Assembly (NCBI RefSeq): GCF_000600085.1
Contig: NZ_CP006821.1
Coordinates: forward strand, 620,001 to 684,000
Direction of reading: 5' to 3'
Source of the DNA: Helicobacter pylori oki112
GTDB taxonomy: Bacteria > Campylobacterota > Campylobacteria > Campylobacterales > Helicobacteraceae
DNA: 64,000 nucleotides
Each line of letters opens with the position of its first letter. The first letter of the stretch is position 1. A program made the translations under genes and the position numbers. Below the pieces are notes generated by a model. It made no database searches, was not told the origin of the DNA, and saw only the letters and a list, made by a program, of their open reading frames with translations. Shown here in pieces: positions 56,341-64,000 of the stretch.

Positions 56341-57692
56341 ATATTCCTAAAAGGGTTGTTGCCAAGTTCTTGAATAAGGGTGTTGGCTAGGTTTTGCGCT
56401 TGATTGATTTGAGGCGTTTGGTTGTTAAAATCAGCGGTGCTTGTTTTTAATAAAGACTGAGTTTCTTCCACGCCAGCACACCCGTTCCCCCAATTGTTCT
56501 TTTGATTTTGCATTGTCATATTCGCACTGCTTATAGCGCTCGCATCGCATTTCCCTATGTAGTCTTTAAGATGGCCTGAAGAAAGTTTGTTAAAATCGCT
56601 CTCCACTTGATTGGCTAGTTTTAAAATTTCTGCTTGAGATTGTGCGTTTTTGAGCATTTTTTGAGCTAAAGCCGTAAGACTGCTAGGGGTGTTAAGGTTG
56701 AGATTATGGGGTTGTGTGATATTTTTTGGTTGGTTGGCGCTGAGTTGTTGGGTTTCTTGAACGATTTTTTGCGCATTATTAATCATGTCTGAAGCGGCAC
56801 TAAACTCCGCACCAAAAGTCGCACATGAATTTTTGCCGCCACCGGCTGTTTGCCATGAAGGGGTGTTTGTAGTAGCTCCGCCACTACTTCCACTACTAGA
56901 TTTCGCTATCAACATGGGGCAATAATCTTTAAGGGTATTGACAATCGTTTGCGCTTGAGTCAAAAGATTTTGCGCATCATTAGTCGTATCAATAACAGAA
57001 GTTGTCGTTTTAGTTTGATCATCTTGTTGATACTTTGATGTGGTTACATGCGCTTCTAATTTTTCCCCTTTGCTATTTAAAGGAGCAAGCCCAGCTTGTT
57101 TTAAAGCTTTTGAAAGAATCTGATAGGATTCATGGATTTTTTCATATTGCTCAATAGATAGAGAGACATTTTTGTCTGCTTTTAATGTATTTGTGCCATT
57201 AGAACTATGAGTGCCATTACTATTTGTGCTCCCACCGCAATTGATTGTAGTGCCGTTGCCATTCTCATCGGTGTAGTGGAAATTTTTTTGATTGTTTTCG
57301 CCTGGACTTTTGGTATAGCCTCCGCATATGACCGCATAACCCATGCTATTCCATAGCCCTAACACCGATCTCAACGCTAAAAGCGTGGCTTGATAGGCAG
57401 GGGAATTGGTTGTCCCACCGGCTAAAGTTTTTGCGCGTTCGTTCAAATTATTAACCGCTTGGTTGATCGCTTGCGCGCTTGTCTTTGAGTTTGTGCCATT
57501 ATCGTTGGTTAAAAGCCGGCTTAATTGTTCATAAGCGTCTGAAAGTTTTTGCACCTTGTCGGCGTTTTTCACTTTTTGAACCGCTTCACCGATTTGATAA
57601 CCCACGCTTAAAAAAACGCCGTTGTCTTCAGCATGCAAGAGTGATGCCGCAAGAGTTAGAGAAAGTAGAATCGTTTTTTTCGTTTTTTTCAT
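55767..57692 (-). CDS. sabB: Hop-family outer-membrane protein SabB
   Basis: The 641-residue paralogue of SabA has a signal peptide ending SLLHAEDNG, a variable N-terminal region with Asn/Thr/Gly-rich stretches and cysteine pairs (ICGG, INCGG), and a C-terminal barrel nearly identical to that of SabA. Unlike sabA the signal-peptide codons have no long CT repeat, so the gene appears fixed in frame. The glycan ligand is not established. Confidence 0.92.
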   Translation of the reverse strand: MKKTKKTILLSLTLAASLLHAEDNGVFLSVGYQIGEAVQKVKNADKVQKLSDAYEQLSRLLTNDNGTNSKTSAQAINQAVNNLNERAKTLAGGTTNSPAYQATLLALRSVLGLWNSMGYAVICGGYTKSPGENNQKNFHYTDENGNGTTINCGGSTNSNGTHSSNGTNTLKADKNVSLSIEQYEKIHESYQILSKALKQAGLAPLNSKGEKLEAHVTTSKYQQDDQTKTTTSVIDTTNDAQNLLTQAQTIVNTLKDYCPMLIAKSSSGSSGGATTNTPSWQTAGGGKNSCATFGAEFSAASDMINNAQKIVQETQQLSANQPKNITQPHNLNLNTPSSLTALAQKMLKNAQSQAEILKLANQVESDFNKLSSGHLKDYIGKCDASAISSANMTMQNQKNNWGNGCAGVEETQSLLKTSTADFNNQTPQINQAQNLANTLIQELGNNPFRNMGMIASSTTNNGAMNGLGVQVGYKQFFGEKKRWGLRYYGFFDYNHAYIKSNFFNSASDVWTYGVGSDLLFNFINDKNTNFLGKNNQISFGLFGGIALAGTSWLNSQFVNLKTISNVYSTKVNTANFQFLFNLGLRTNLARPKKKDSHHAAQHGMELGVKIPTINTNYYSFLDTKLEYRRLYSVYLNYVFAY

Positions 57693-58019
57693 AAGATGTT
57701 CCTTAAAGTAATGTTTTATTGCAAAAAATGTATCAAAATGAGAATTTATTTACAATGCGTTTAATTTTACCACAAATTTATTGGATTTCAAAAAAAAAAA
57801 AAAAAAAAAAAGGATTTTGGGGTATTTTAGTCTATTTATCTTTAAAGCGTTGATTTTTGAAACAATAAAATCATCTTTTGAATTTTATAAGCAATATTTA
57901 ATAAGAACAGAATTTTGATAACGCTTAACAGAACGCATTTATCCCAAACGCTCAAAGCGTTTAGGATTCCTGCTTAAAGAATTTGAAGCTTTGATAGAGA
58001 AAGGGGTGTAATTTAAGCT
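57693..58019 (-). promoter_or_regulatory. sabB upstream region with A22/T22 tract
   Basis: This 327-base gap holds the sabB promoter. On the minus strand a T22 tract (57790-57811) lies upstream of a -10 TAAAAT (57764-57769), in the same order as in front of sabA, and about 200 bases are homologous to that region. The rest (57906-58019) contains a short AAACGCT/AGCGTTT hairpin near 57947 but no ORF that I can support. Confidence 0.7.
57790..57811 (-). repeat. T22 tract (A22 on plus strand) in the sabB promoter
   Basis: Twenty-two A on the plus strand, counterpart of the sabA T19 tract. Confidence 0.93.
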
Positions 58020-58472
58020 TTATTTTTCATTTTCGCCATGATCATTGTGATCGTGGTCTTTTTTGCCTTGTTCTTTGTCATGCCCTTTGCCATGACCACC
58101 GTGTTTGTGGTGTTTATGCATTTTCCCATGCTTGCATGATCTCAACCCCAAATCATCATCCATGTCCTTCATGTTGCTTTTTTTAAGCGCTTCTTTAACG
58201 GCTTTTTGGTGCGCTTCAAAATCCGCCACGGTCATGTTGTCTGTGTTTTTAACCGCATATTCATGCAACTGCTTATGGAACGCCTTTCTCTTATCTTCAG
58301 GCATCTTTTCCATGCGCATTTTTAACTCTTTTGTGTAATCCACAACATCTTGCGGAGCGACAACGCCAGCCATTTTAGCCAAATCTTCATCGCTTGTTTT
58401 GCTGAAATCTTTGGCGTTCAAAGCCACAAATAACAACGCGCTAACAGAAAGTATTTTCAACGCTTTTTTCAT
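58020..58472 (-). CDS. secreted DUF1104-like protein with histidine-rich tail
   Basis: The 150-residue exported protein has a signal peptide (MKKALKILSVSALLFVALNA), a DUF1104-type helical domain (about 22-105, with EDLAKMAGVVAPQDVVDY) and a tail of His/Lys/Asp/Gly (HKHHKHGGHGKGHDKE) that could bind nickel or other metals. I recall the equivalent protein in 26695 being reported as a sialic-acid-binding protein; this cannot be checked here. It is downstream of a paralogue. Confidence 0.82.
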   Translation of the reverse strand: MKKALKILSVSALLFVALNAKDFSKTSDEDLAKMAGVVAPQDVVDYTKELKMRMEKMPEDKRKAFHKQLHEYAVKNTDNMTVADFEAHQKAVKEALKKSNMKDMDDDLGLRSCKHGKMHKHHKHGGHGKGHDKEQGKKDHDHNDHGENEK

Positions 58473-58500
58473 TTTTTATCCTTTTAAATTAAATTTTATC

Positions 58501-58923
58501 TCACTTAGGAGAGCAATGTTCGTCTTTTTTCTTAACAGCCCTACACCAAACTTTTCTCGTATCGCCACTGCAAACGCTCACATTAAGCCCTTTTGCCTTA
58601 ATTTCTTCAGCGCTTAGACCTTTGGTTTTTTCTTCTAATTCTTTACGCACTTCTTCACGCATTTTTTTGAAATCCTCTTCACTCATTTTGGAAAGATTCT
58701 TCCTAGCGATCCGGCTGAAATTCGCACGGAATTTCTTAGCGTCCTCAGCGTTTAAAGCTTTAAGGCGTTTAGACACTTCCATGCGATAATCAATCGCTTC
58801 ATTAGAAGGCAGAGTGCCTGCTAATTTTAAAAGTTCCTCGTTTTTGAGTTGCGAAAAATCCCTAGCGCCTAAAACCTGTAATCCAAGCAAAGCTAACAGG
58901 CAAAAAGCCAAACTCCTTCTCAT
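58501..58923 (-). CDS. secreted DUF1104-like protein with C-terminal cysteines
   Basis: The 140-residue paralogue of the neighbouring gene has a signal peptide MRRSLAFCLLALLGLQVLGARDF, then the same helical domain (NEELLKLAGTLPSNEAIDYRMEVSKR). Instead of a His tail it ends with three cysteines (VCSG, VWCR, HCSPK). ATG 58923 follows an AGGG-type site and is preferred over the longer frame from 58986. The function is unknown; the pair is an operon of 28-base spacing. Confidence 0.78.
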   Translation of the reverse strand: MRRSLAFCLLALLGLQVLGARDFSQLKNEELLKLAGTLPSNEAIDYRMEVSKRLKALNAEDAKKFRANFSRIARKNLSKMSEEDFKKMREEVRKELEEKTKGLSAEEIKAKGLNVSVCSGDTRKVWCRAVKKKDEHCSPK

Positions 58924-59192
58924 TCCCAATCCCTTGTTGTCTGAATTTTTGCCACATGACGACAGCAAATTTTGGCATTTTACCATGTTAATCTTAACTT
59001 ATTCTCAAACGCCACTAAGAGCGCTAAAAAATGGGGTTTTTAAATTTCGCGCAAGCCATTGCGTATTATCATTTAATTTTTATTTATAAAGGTCGTTTTA
59101 AACCCTAAAATTTTAAAATACCATTTTAGAATGATTGGTTTGTATGGCGTTGGTAGTTTTTGGCTTATTTTGAGTGAAAGGATTTAAGCAAG

Positions 59193-59825
59193 ATGTTTGT
59201 GGTTTTTATAGAAGGTTTTGGTTTAGCGATTTCTTTGTGCGCGGCTGTGGGGGCACAATCCTTGTTTATTGTGGAAAGGGGGATGGCTAGGAATTATGTG
59301 TTTTTGATTTGCGCTCTGTGCTTTATGTGCGATATTGTGCTAATGAGCATGGGCGTGTTTGGCGTGGGGGCTTATTTCGCTAAAAACCTTTATTTGAGCT
59401 TGTTTTTGAATTTATTTGGGGCGGTTTTTACCGGATTTTACGCTTTTTTAGCTTTAAAAACTCTTTTTCAAACCTTTAAAAAAAAGCAAGTCCAAACCCC
59501 TAAAAAACTATCTTTAAAAAAGACCTTATTATTCACTTTAGGCGTTACTTTACTCAACCCTCAAGTGTATTTGGAAATGGTGTTTTTGATTGGCGCGAGC
59601 GCTTTGTCTTTTAATTTAGCGCAAAAATTTGTCTTTCTAGCCGGCACTTTATCAGCGGCTCTTTCTTGGCTTTTATTGTTATGCGCTTTATCGTTGCGTT
59701 ATGGCTCCAAACTTTTAAACAACCAAAAAATCTTTATGGGCGTGAATCTCTTTGTAACCGCTATCATGGGAACGCTCAGCGTTACTTTATTTAGGGATTT
59801 TTTAGCGCTATTGAGTAAAACCTAA
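59193..59825 (+). CDS. LysE/ArgO-family amino-acid exporter
   Basis: The 210-residue inner-membrane protein has six hydrophobic segments. The GAQSLFIVERG motif at the end of TM1 and TLLNPQVYLE are LysE-superfamily signatures. Basic amino acids (arginine or lysine) are the likely cargo by family. AAGGATT precedes the ATG. It is divergent from the DUF1104 pair. Confidence 0.87.
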   Translation: MFVVFIEGFGLAISLCAAVGAQSLFIVERGMARNYVFLICALCFMCDIVLMSMGVFGVGAYFAKNLYLSLFLNLFGAVFTGFYAFLALKTLFQTFKKKQVQTPKKLSLKKTLLFTLGVTLLNPQVYLEMVFLIGASALSFNLAQKFVFLAGTLSAALSWLLLLCALSLRYGSKLLNNQKIFMGVNLFVTAIMGTLSVTLFRDFLALLSKT

Positions 59826-59854
59826 AAAGGGGCTAGTTTTAAGTCATTTTGCAT

Positions 59855-59860
59855 TACAAT
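59855..59860 (+). promoter_or_regulatory. -10 element of dnaX
   Basis: TACAAT preceded by GCAT lies 34 bases before the dnaX ATG. Confidence 0.5.
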
Positions 59861-59893
59861 ACTCCTAAATGAGTTTTAAGGATTACAATCAAT

Positions 59894-61630
59894 ATGCAAG
59901 TTTTAGCGTTAAAATACCGCCCCAAACATTTTAGCGAGCTAGTCGGTCAAGAGAGCGTGGCTAAAACGCTTTCTTTAGCCCTAGACAACCAGCGTTTGGC
60001 TAACGCTTATTTATTCAGCGGGTTAAGAGGTTCAGGCAAAACCAGCTCTTCTAGGATTTTTGCTAGGGCTTTAATGTGTGAAGAAGGGCCAAAAGCCGTG
60101 CCTTGCGATACTTGCACCCAATGCCAGAGCGCTTTAAACAACCACCATATAGATATTATAGAAATGGACGGAGCGTCTAATAGGGGGATTGATGATGTCC
60201 GTAATCTCATTGAGCAAACGCGTTACAAACCAAGCTTTGGGCGCTATAAAATCTTTATCATTGATGAAGTGCATATGTTCACCACCGAAGCGTTTAACGC
60301 ACTCTTAAAGACTTTAGAAGAGCCTCCTAGCCATGTGAAATTCCTTTTAGCGACAACAGACGCCTTGAAATTGCCCGCTACCATACTCAGCCGCACCCAG
60401 CATTTCCGGTTTAAAAAAATCCCTGAAAATTCCGTTATTTCTCATTTAAAAACCATTTTAGAAAAAGAACAAGTGAGTTATGAAACAAGCGCGTTAGAAA
60501 AATTGGCTCACAGCGGGCAAGGGAGCTTGAGGGATACGATCACTCTTTTAGAACAAGCCATCAATTATTGCGATAACGCTATCACAGAAAGCAAAGTAGC
60601 TGAAATGTTAGGAGCGATTGACAGGAGCGTTTTAGAGGATTTTTTTCAAAGCCTAATCAACCAAGATGAAGTGCGATTGCAAGAGCGTTATGCCATTTTA
60701 GAAAATTATGAAACCGAGAGCGTTTTAGAAGAAATGATGCTTTTTTTGAAAGCGAAATTATTAAGCCCTGATGCTTATTCCATCCTTTTAATAGAGCGCT
60801 TTTTTAAAATCATTATGAGCGGTTTGAGCCTTTTAAAAGAAGGGGCTAATGCCAGTTTTGTGCTGTTGTTATTGAAAATGAAATTCAAAGAAGCTTTAAA
60901 ACTCAAAGCCCTAGACGATGCGATTTTGGAATTAGAGCAAAGTAAAGAAAGCGTTTTAAAGCCCTTAAACCAAAACGCTAACGCTTTTAAACAAGAATCC
61001 AAAAGCGCAGATAAAATAGAAAAGCCAGAAAAAAGAGAAAGTGCAGAAACCCCCCCCATGCTTTCAGCCAAAGATCGCATTTTTCACAACCTTTTCAAAC
61101 AAGTTCAAACATTGGTTTATGAGCGCAACTACGAATTAGGGGCGGTGTTTGAAAAAAATATCCGTTTCATTGATTTTGACAGCCAGACTAAAACCTTGAC
61201 TTGGGAGTCTTTAGCCACCCATAAAGATAAAGAGCTTTTAAGAGAACGATTTAAAATCGTGAAAAGTATCGTTGATGGGGTTTTTGGCAAGGGCGAAAAT
61301 ATCAAAATCGCTTTAAAAAATCAAAATAAAAGCGCTTTAGAAGAAATTAAAGAGTTTAAATTCCCTTATTCAAAGCCTAAACCAACCACCGAAACGACGG
61401 CTGAAATGAAAGAAAAAGAAACTAAAGAAAAAGAGATTCAAGAAAAAGAAATTAAAGAAAAAGAGATTAAAGAAAAAGAGATTAAAGAAAAAGAGATTAA
61501 AGAAAAAGAGATTAAAGAAATCCAACCCAAAGAAGCCCCTACAGCCTTGCAAGAATTCATGGCTAACCATTCTAATCTCATTGAAGAGATTAAGAGCGAG
61601 TTTGAAATCAAAAGCGTGGAATTGTTATGA
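59894..61630 (+). CDS. dnaX: DNA polymerase III gamma/tau subunit
   Basis: The 578-residue clamp-loader ATPase has Walker A GLRGSGKTSS (43-52), a four-cysteine zinc module (MCEEGPKAVPCDTCTQC), the DEVH Walker B and an SRT sensor. The C-terminal third carries a KEKEI repeat linker and lacks an obvious alpha-subunit-binding domain, so this may act mainly as gamma. It overlaps tsaE by four bases. Confidence 0.95.
   Translation: MQVLALKYRPKHFSELVGQESVAKTLSLALDNQRLANAYLFSGLRGSGKTSSSRIFARALMCEEGPKAVPCDTCTQCQSALNNHHIDIIEMDGASNRGIDDVRNLIEQTRYKPSFGRYKIFIIDEVHMFTTEAFNALLKTLEEPPSHVKFLLATTDALKLPATILSRTQHFRFKKIPENSVISHLKTILEKEQVSYETSALEKLAHSGQGSLRDTITLLEQAINYCDNAITESKVAEMLGAIDRSVLEDFFQSLINQDEVRLQERYAILENYETESVLEEMMLFLKAKLLSPDAYSILLIERFFKIIMSGLSLLKEGANASFVLLLLKMKFKEALKLKALDDAILELEQSKESVLKPLNQNANAFKQESKSADKIEKPEKRESAETPPMLSAKDRIFHNLFKQVQTLVYERNYELGAVFEKNIRFIDFDSQTKTLTWESLATHKDKELLRERFKIVKSIVDGVFGKGENIKIALKNQNKSALEEIKEFKFPYSKPKPTTETTAEMKEKETKEKEIQEKEIKEKEIKEKEIKEKEIKEKEIKEIQPKEAPTALQEFMANHSNLIEEIKSEFEIKSVELL
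61454..61513 (+). repeat. four perfect 15-bp tandem repeats in dnaX
   Basis: Four identical 15-base units encode KEKEI, with two degenerate copies before (from about 61424) and a partial copy after. Slippage would vary protein length by five residues without frameshift. Confidence 0.95.
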
Positions 61631-62028
61631 GAGCGCATTTAGACGAGTTAGATAAAGTGGCGGCTGCAATTTTAAAAGATGATTTTAAGGGGGTGGTACT
61701 TTTAAAAGGCGTTGTGGGGAGCGGTAAAACGACTTTAGTTCAAGCGTGCTTGAAACACTTGGGGTTAGACATTCAAGCGACTTCACCCACCTTTAGCGTG
61801 ATGCATGCTTATAGCGAGAGCGTGTTCCATTATGATTTTTACATGCGCGATTTAGAGGCTTGCTTGGAGCTTGGCATGTTGGAGTGCTTGTTGGAAAAGG
61901 GGATCCATTTTGTGGAATGGGGCGATGAAAAATTAGAAAAAATTTTAAAAAAATACGATTTAGCTATTAAGGTTGTGGAAATTGAAACCGAATTAACCAA
62001 CCGTTTTTATACAATAAAGATCGTTTAA
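61627..62028 (+). CDS. tsaE: tRNA threonylcarbamoyladenosine biosynthesis ATPase TsaE
   Basis: The 133-residue P-loop ATPase has KGVVGSGKTTLVQ (about 26-38) and TSPTFSVMHAY, both typical of TsaE. It supports the TsaBD complex making t6A37 in tRNAs. TcdA, which modifies t6A further, is elsewhere in this window. The ATG overlaps the dnaX stop. Confidence 0.93.
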   Translation: MRAHLDELDKVAAAILKDDFKGVVLLKGVVGSGKTTLVQACLKHLGLDIQATSPTFSVMHAYSESVFHYDFYMRDLEACLELGMLECLLEKGIHFVEWGDEKLEKILKKYDLAIKVVEIETELTNRFYTIKIV

Positions 62029-62040
62029 AGGGTCGTTTGA

Positions 62041-62763
62041 ATGGATATTTTAAAAGCAGAGCATTTAAACAAACAGATTAAAAAAACCAAAATCGTTTCA
62101 GACGTTTCTTTAGAAGTGAAAAGCGGTGAAGTGGTGGGGCTTTTAGGGCCTAATGGGGCGGGTAAAACCACCACCTTTTATATGATATGCGGGCTTTTAG
62201 AGCCTAGTGGGGGGAGTGTTTATTTAAACGATGTGAATTTAGCTAAATACCCCTTACACAAGCGCTCTAACTTAGGCATAGGCTACTTGCCCCAAGAATC
62301 TAGTATTTTTAAAGAATTGAGCGTGGAAGATAATCTAGCCCTAGCAGGGGAGAGCACTTTTAAAAACTCTAAAGAGAGCGAAGAAAAAATGGAAAGCTTG
62401 CTAGACGCTTTTAATATCCAAGCCATAAGAGAGCGCAAGGGCATGAGCTTGAGTGGGGGAGAAAGAAGGCGCGTAGAAATCGCTAGAGCTTTGATGAAAA
62501 ACCCTAAATTCGTGCTATTAGATGAGCCTTTTGCGGGCGTGGATCCGATTGCGGTGATTGACATTCAAAAAATCATTGAAAGCTTGATTGGATTAAACAT
62601 CGGCGTCTTGATCACTGATCACAATGTGCGAGAGACTTTGAGCGTATGCCACAGGGCGTATGTGATTAAAAGCGGCACGCTTTTAGCGAGCGGGAACGCT
62701 AATGAAATTTATGAAAACGCTCTGGTGCGTAAGTATTATTTAGGGGAAAATTTTAAGGTATAG
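62041..62763 (+). CDS. lptB: lipopolysaccharide export ATP-binding protein LptB
   Basis: The 240-residue ABC ATPase has Walker [14 protein letters not shown] (34-45), signature LSGGERRR, Walker [12 protein letters not shown] and switch His (ITDHNVRE). With LptF/LptG it extracts LPS from the inner membrane. The LptB-rpoN order is the common proteobacterial arrangement and supports the call. Confidence 0.95.
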   Translation: MDILKAEHLNKQIKKTKIVSDVSLEVKSGEVVGLLGPNGAGKTTTFYMICGLLEPSGGSVYLNDVNLAKYPLHKRSNLGIGYLPQESSIFKELSVEDNLALAGESTFKNSKESEEKMESLLDAFNIQAIRERKGMSLSGGERRRVEIARALMKNPKFVLLDEPFAGVDPIAVIDIQKIIESLIGLNIGVLITDHNVRETLSVCHRAYVIKSGTLLASGNANEIYENALVRKYYLGENFKV

Positions 62764-62765
62764 AC

Positions 62766-64000
62766 ATGGCGATCTTACGCGCAAACCTTAGCCCTAAAAA
62801 TAAATTAAACGCTACCTTAAAAGGGTGGCTCCCCATTTTACAAAGCGAGCTTGAAGATTTAGAAGAAGTGTTGAAACAAAACGCCCTGGATAACCCCTTA
62901 ATCAAAATTGAAAACAAACGCATCAAAAATTTTAGCGATCGCTTTAGCGCTAAAAATAGCAACGATCATTTAGAAAATTTCGCAATCGCTTCTAGAAGCC
63001 TTTTTGAAACCTTAGAAGCTCAAATCATTCCCCCCCTCTTTCCTACTGAAATCTCTCAAAAAATCGCTATGGATATTATCAACGGGCTAGATAGTGAAGG
63101 GTATTTTGAAGAAAACATTGAAGAAAGGGCTAGAATTTTAGGGGTAGAGAGCGAAGTTTATGAAAAAGTGCACCAGCGTTTCAGTTACCTTAATCCTGCT
63201 GGCATTGGTGCTAGAGATGTGAAAGAGAGCTTTTTATTCCAGCTAGAGAGTAGGGAATTAGACAATAATGAGCTTTATGAAGAAGCGCGAAAAATCATTT
63301 TAAATTTAGAAAAACACCACGAATTTTCTAAAGATTTTTATTATGAAAAGGCTTTAAAGATTTTAAAATCCTTTAAAAACCCCCCAGCCATTGAGTTTTT
63401 AGAAAAGGAAATAGAAGTCATTCCTGAGCTTTTTATTGTAGAAGTGGATGATGAAATCATCGTGCGTTTGAATGATGAGAGCTACCCGACAATCAGTTTA
63501 GAAGAAAATCGCTTTAAGGATAGCGGCTATTTAAAAGAAAAATTAAAAGAGGCTAAAGATTTGATTGATGCGCTAAATTTGAGAAAAGCCACGATTTATA
63601 AAATCGGTCTCATGCTTTTAGAGTATCAATACGATTTTTTTAAGGGTAAAAAATTGCGCCCTTTAAAATTATTGGATTTAGCCAATGAGTTTAACCACTC
63701 TGTAAGCACGATTTCAAGGGCCATTTCTAATAAATATTTGGCATGCGAAAGAGGGGTTTTCCCTATTAAGCATTTCTTTAGCACCGCCTTAGACAACAGC
63801 GAGACTTCAAACGCTGTGATTAAAGACTATCTTTTAGAATTGATCAAAAACGAAGACAAAAAAGAGCCTTTGAGCGACGCTAAGATTTTAGAACTCATTG
63901 AAGAAAAATTCCATTTGAAAATGGTAAGAAGAACGATCACCAAATACCGCCAATTGCTCAACATCGCTTCTTCAAGCGAAAGGAAAAAGCTCTATTTGAT
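62766..64000 (+). CDS. rpoN: RNA polymerase sigma-54 factor, cut by window end
   Basis: An ATG two bases after the lptB stop opens a frame that runs off the window with about 411 codons visible. Region I ([23 protein letters not shown]), the core-binding region, an HTH ([22 protein letters not shown]) and the RpoN box (VRRTITKYR) are all present, so only the extreme C-terminus is missing. Sigma-54 drives the middle flagellar genes in H. pylori. The flaG-fliD operon here is sigma-28 controlled instead. Confidence 0.95.
   Translation, partial: MAILRANLSPKNKLNATLKGWLPILQSELEDLEEVLKQNALDNPLIKIENKRIKNFSDRFSAKNSNDHLENFAIASRSLFETLEAQIIPPLFPTEISQKIAMDIINGLDSEGYFEENIEERARILGVESEVYEKVHQRFSYLNPAGIGARDVKESFLFQLESRELDNNELYEEARKIILNLEKHHEFSKDFYYEKALKILKSFKNPPAIEFLEKEIEVIPELFIVEVDDEIIVRLNDESYPTISLEENRFKDSGYLKEKLKEAKDLIDALNLRKATIYKIGLMLLEYQYDFFKGKKLRPLKLLDLANEFNHSVSTISRAISNKYLACERGVFPIKHFFSTALDNSETSNAVIKDYLLELIKNEDKKEPLSDAKILELIEEKFHLKMVRRTITKYRQLLNIASSSERKKLYL

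Noticed and set aside
61424..61519. Regular repeats in dnaX as a possible CRISPR array
   Set aside because: No spacers; the units are coding KEKEI pentapeptides.

Overview
The window is a Helicobacter pylori chromosome segment. The evidence is AT-rich DNA with Helicobacter codon use, a futalosine-pathway mqnA, fabX, the sabA/sabB adhesin pair flanking dcuA-ansB, and simple-sequence contingency repeats. From memory, the gene order follows strain 26695 in reverse, from HP0779 (acnB) down to HP0714 (rpoN). Most of the window is housekeeping; the novelty lies in a few accessory loci, most of them disrupted or switchable.

Region by region. 1-8.7 kb: start of acnB (minus), mqnA, pyrH-rpoZ-spoT-tyrS-fabX-amiA, and a membrane protein. 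8.8-11.5 kb: mobA-flhB (minus) and moaA (plus). 11.6-14.0 kb: an accessory island with a G12-tract small membrane ORF and three genes for helical, glycine-rich, membrane-seeking proteins, two of them frame-disrupted. 14.0-22.6 kb: a YkgJ-like protein, ftsY, a lipoprotein, a 5-formyl-THF cyclo-ligase, rny, a MATE exporter, an NhaC-type antiporter, aguB (apparently frameshifted at an A9 tract), an acidic mini-protein and tcdA. 22.7-25.8 kb: the flagellar flaG-fliD-fliS-fliT-like operon behind a sigma-28 promoter. 25.8-31.9 kb: ftsE-ftsX-envC-like divisome genes, trmB, an FN3 lipoprotein and an RluD-family enzyme.

32.0-39.8 kb: a phase-variable GTPase switched off by (AG)7, rodA overlapping a CAU tRNA, prsA, a HIT protein, murF, a hydrolase, ddl and pgpA. 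39.9-42.8 kb: an aminotransferase, gpt and rimO. 42.9-48.0 kb: a second accessory island, a Leo-type bacterial dynamin operon (two large GTPases) behind a T14 promoter tract, followed by a small helical protein and a protein with an RNxxxH (HEPN-like) motif. 48.0-55.6 kb: tilS, dus, an OMP, sabA (CT7, in frame), dcuA and ansB. 55.7-64 kb: sabB, two DUF1104-like secreted proteins, a LysE exporter, dnaX, tsaE, lptB and rpoN (cut by the window end).

The most interesting system is the set of three unlinked accessory loci for GTPases or membrane-seeking proteins (11.8-14.0, 32.0-33.2 and 42.9-48.0 kb). All carry slippage-prone repeats, frameshifts or in-frame stops, as expected for costly, conditionally useful functions such as membrane remodelling, secretion or phage defence. 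That functional reading is inference; the breaks and repeats are seen directly.
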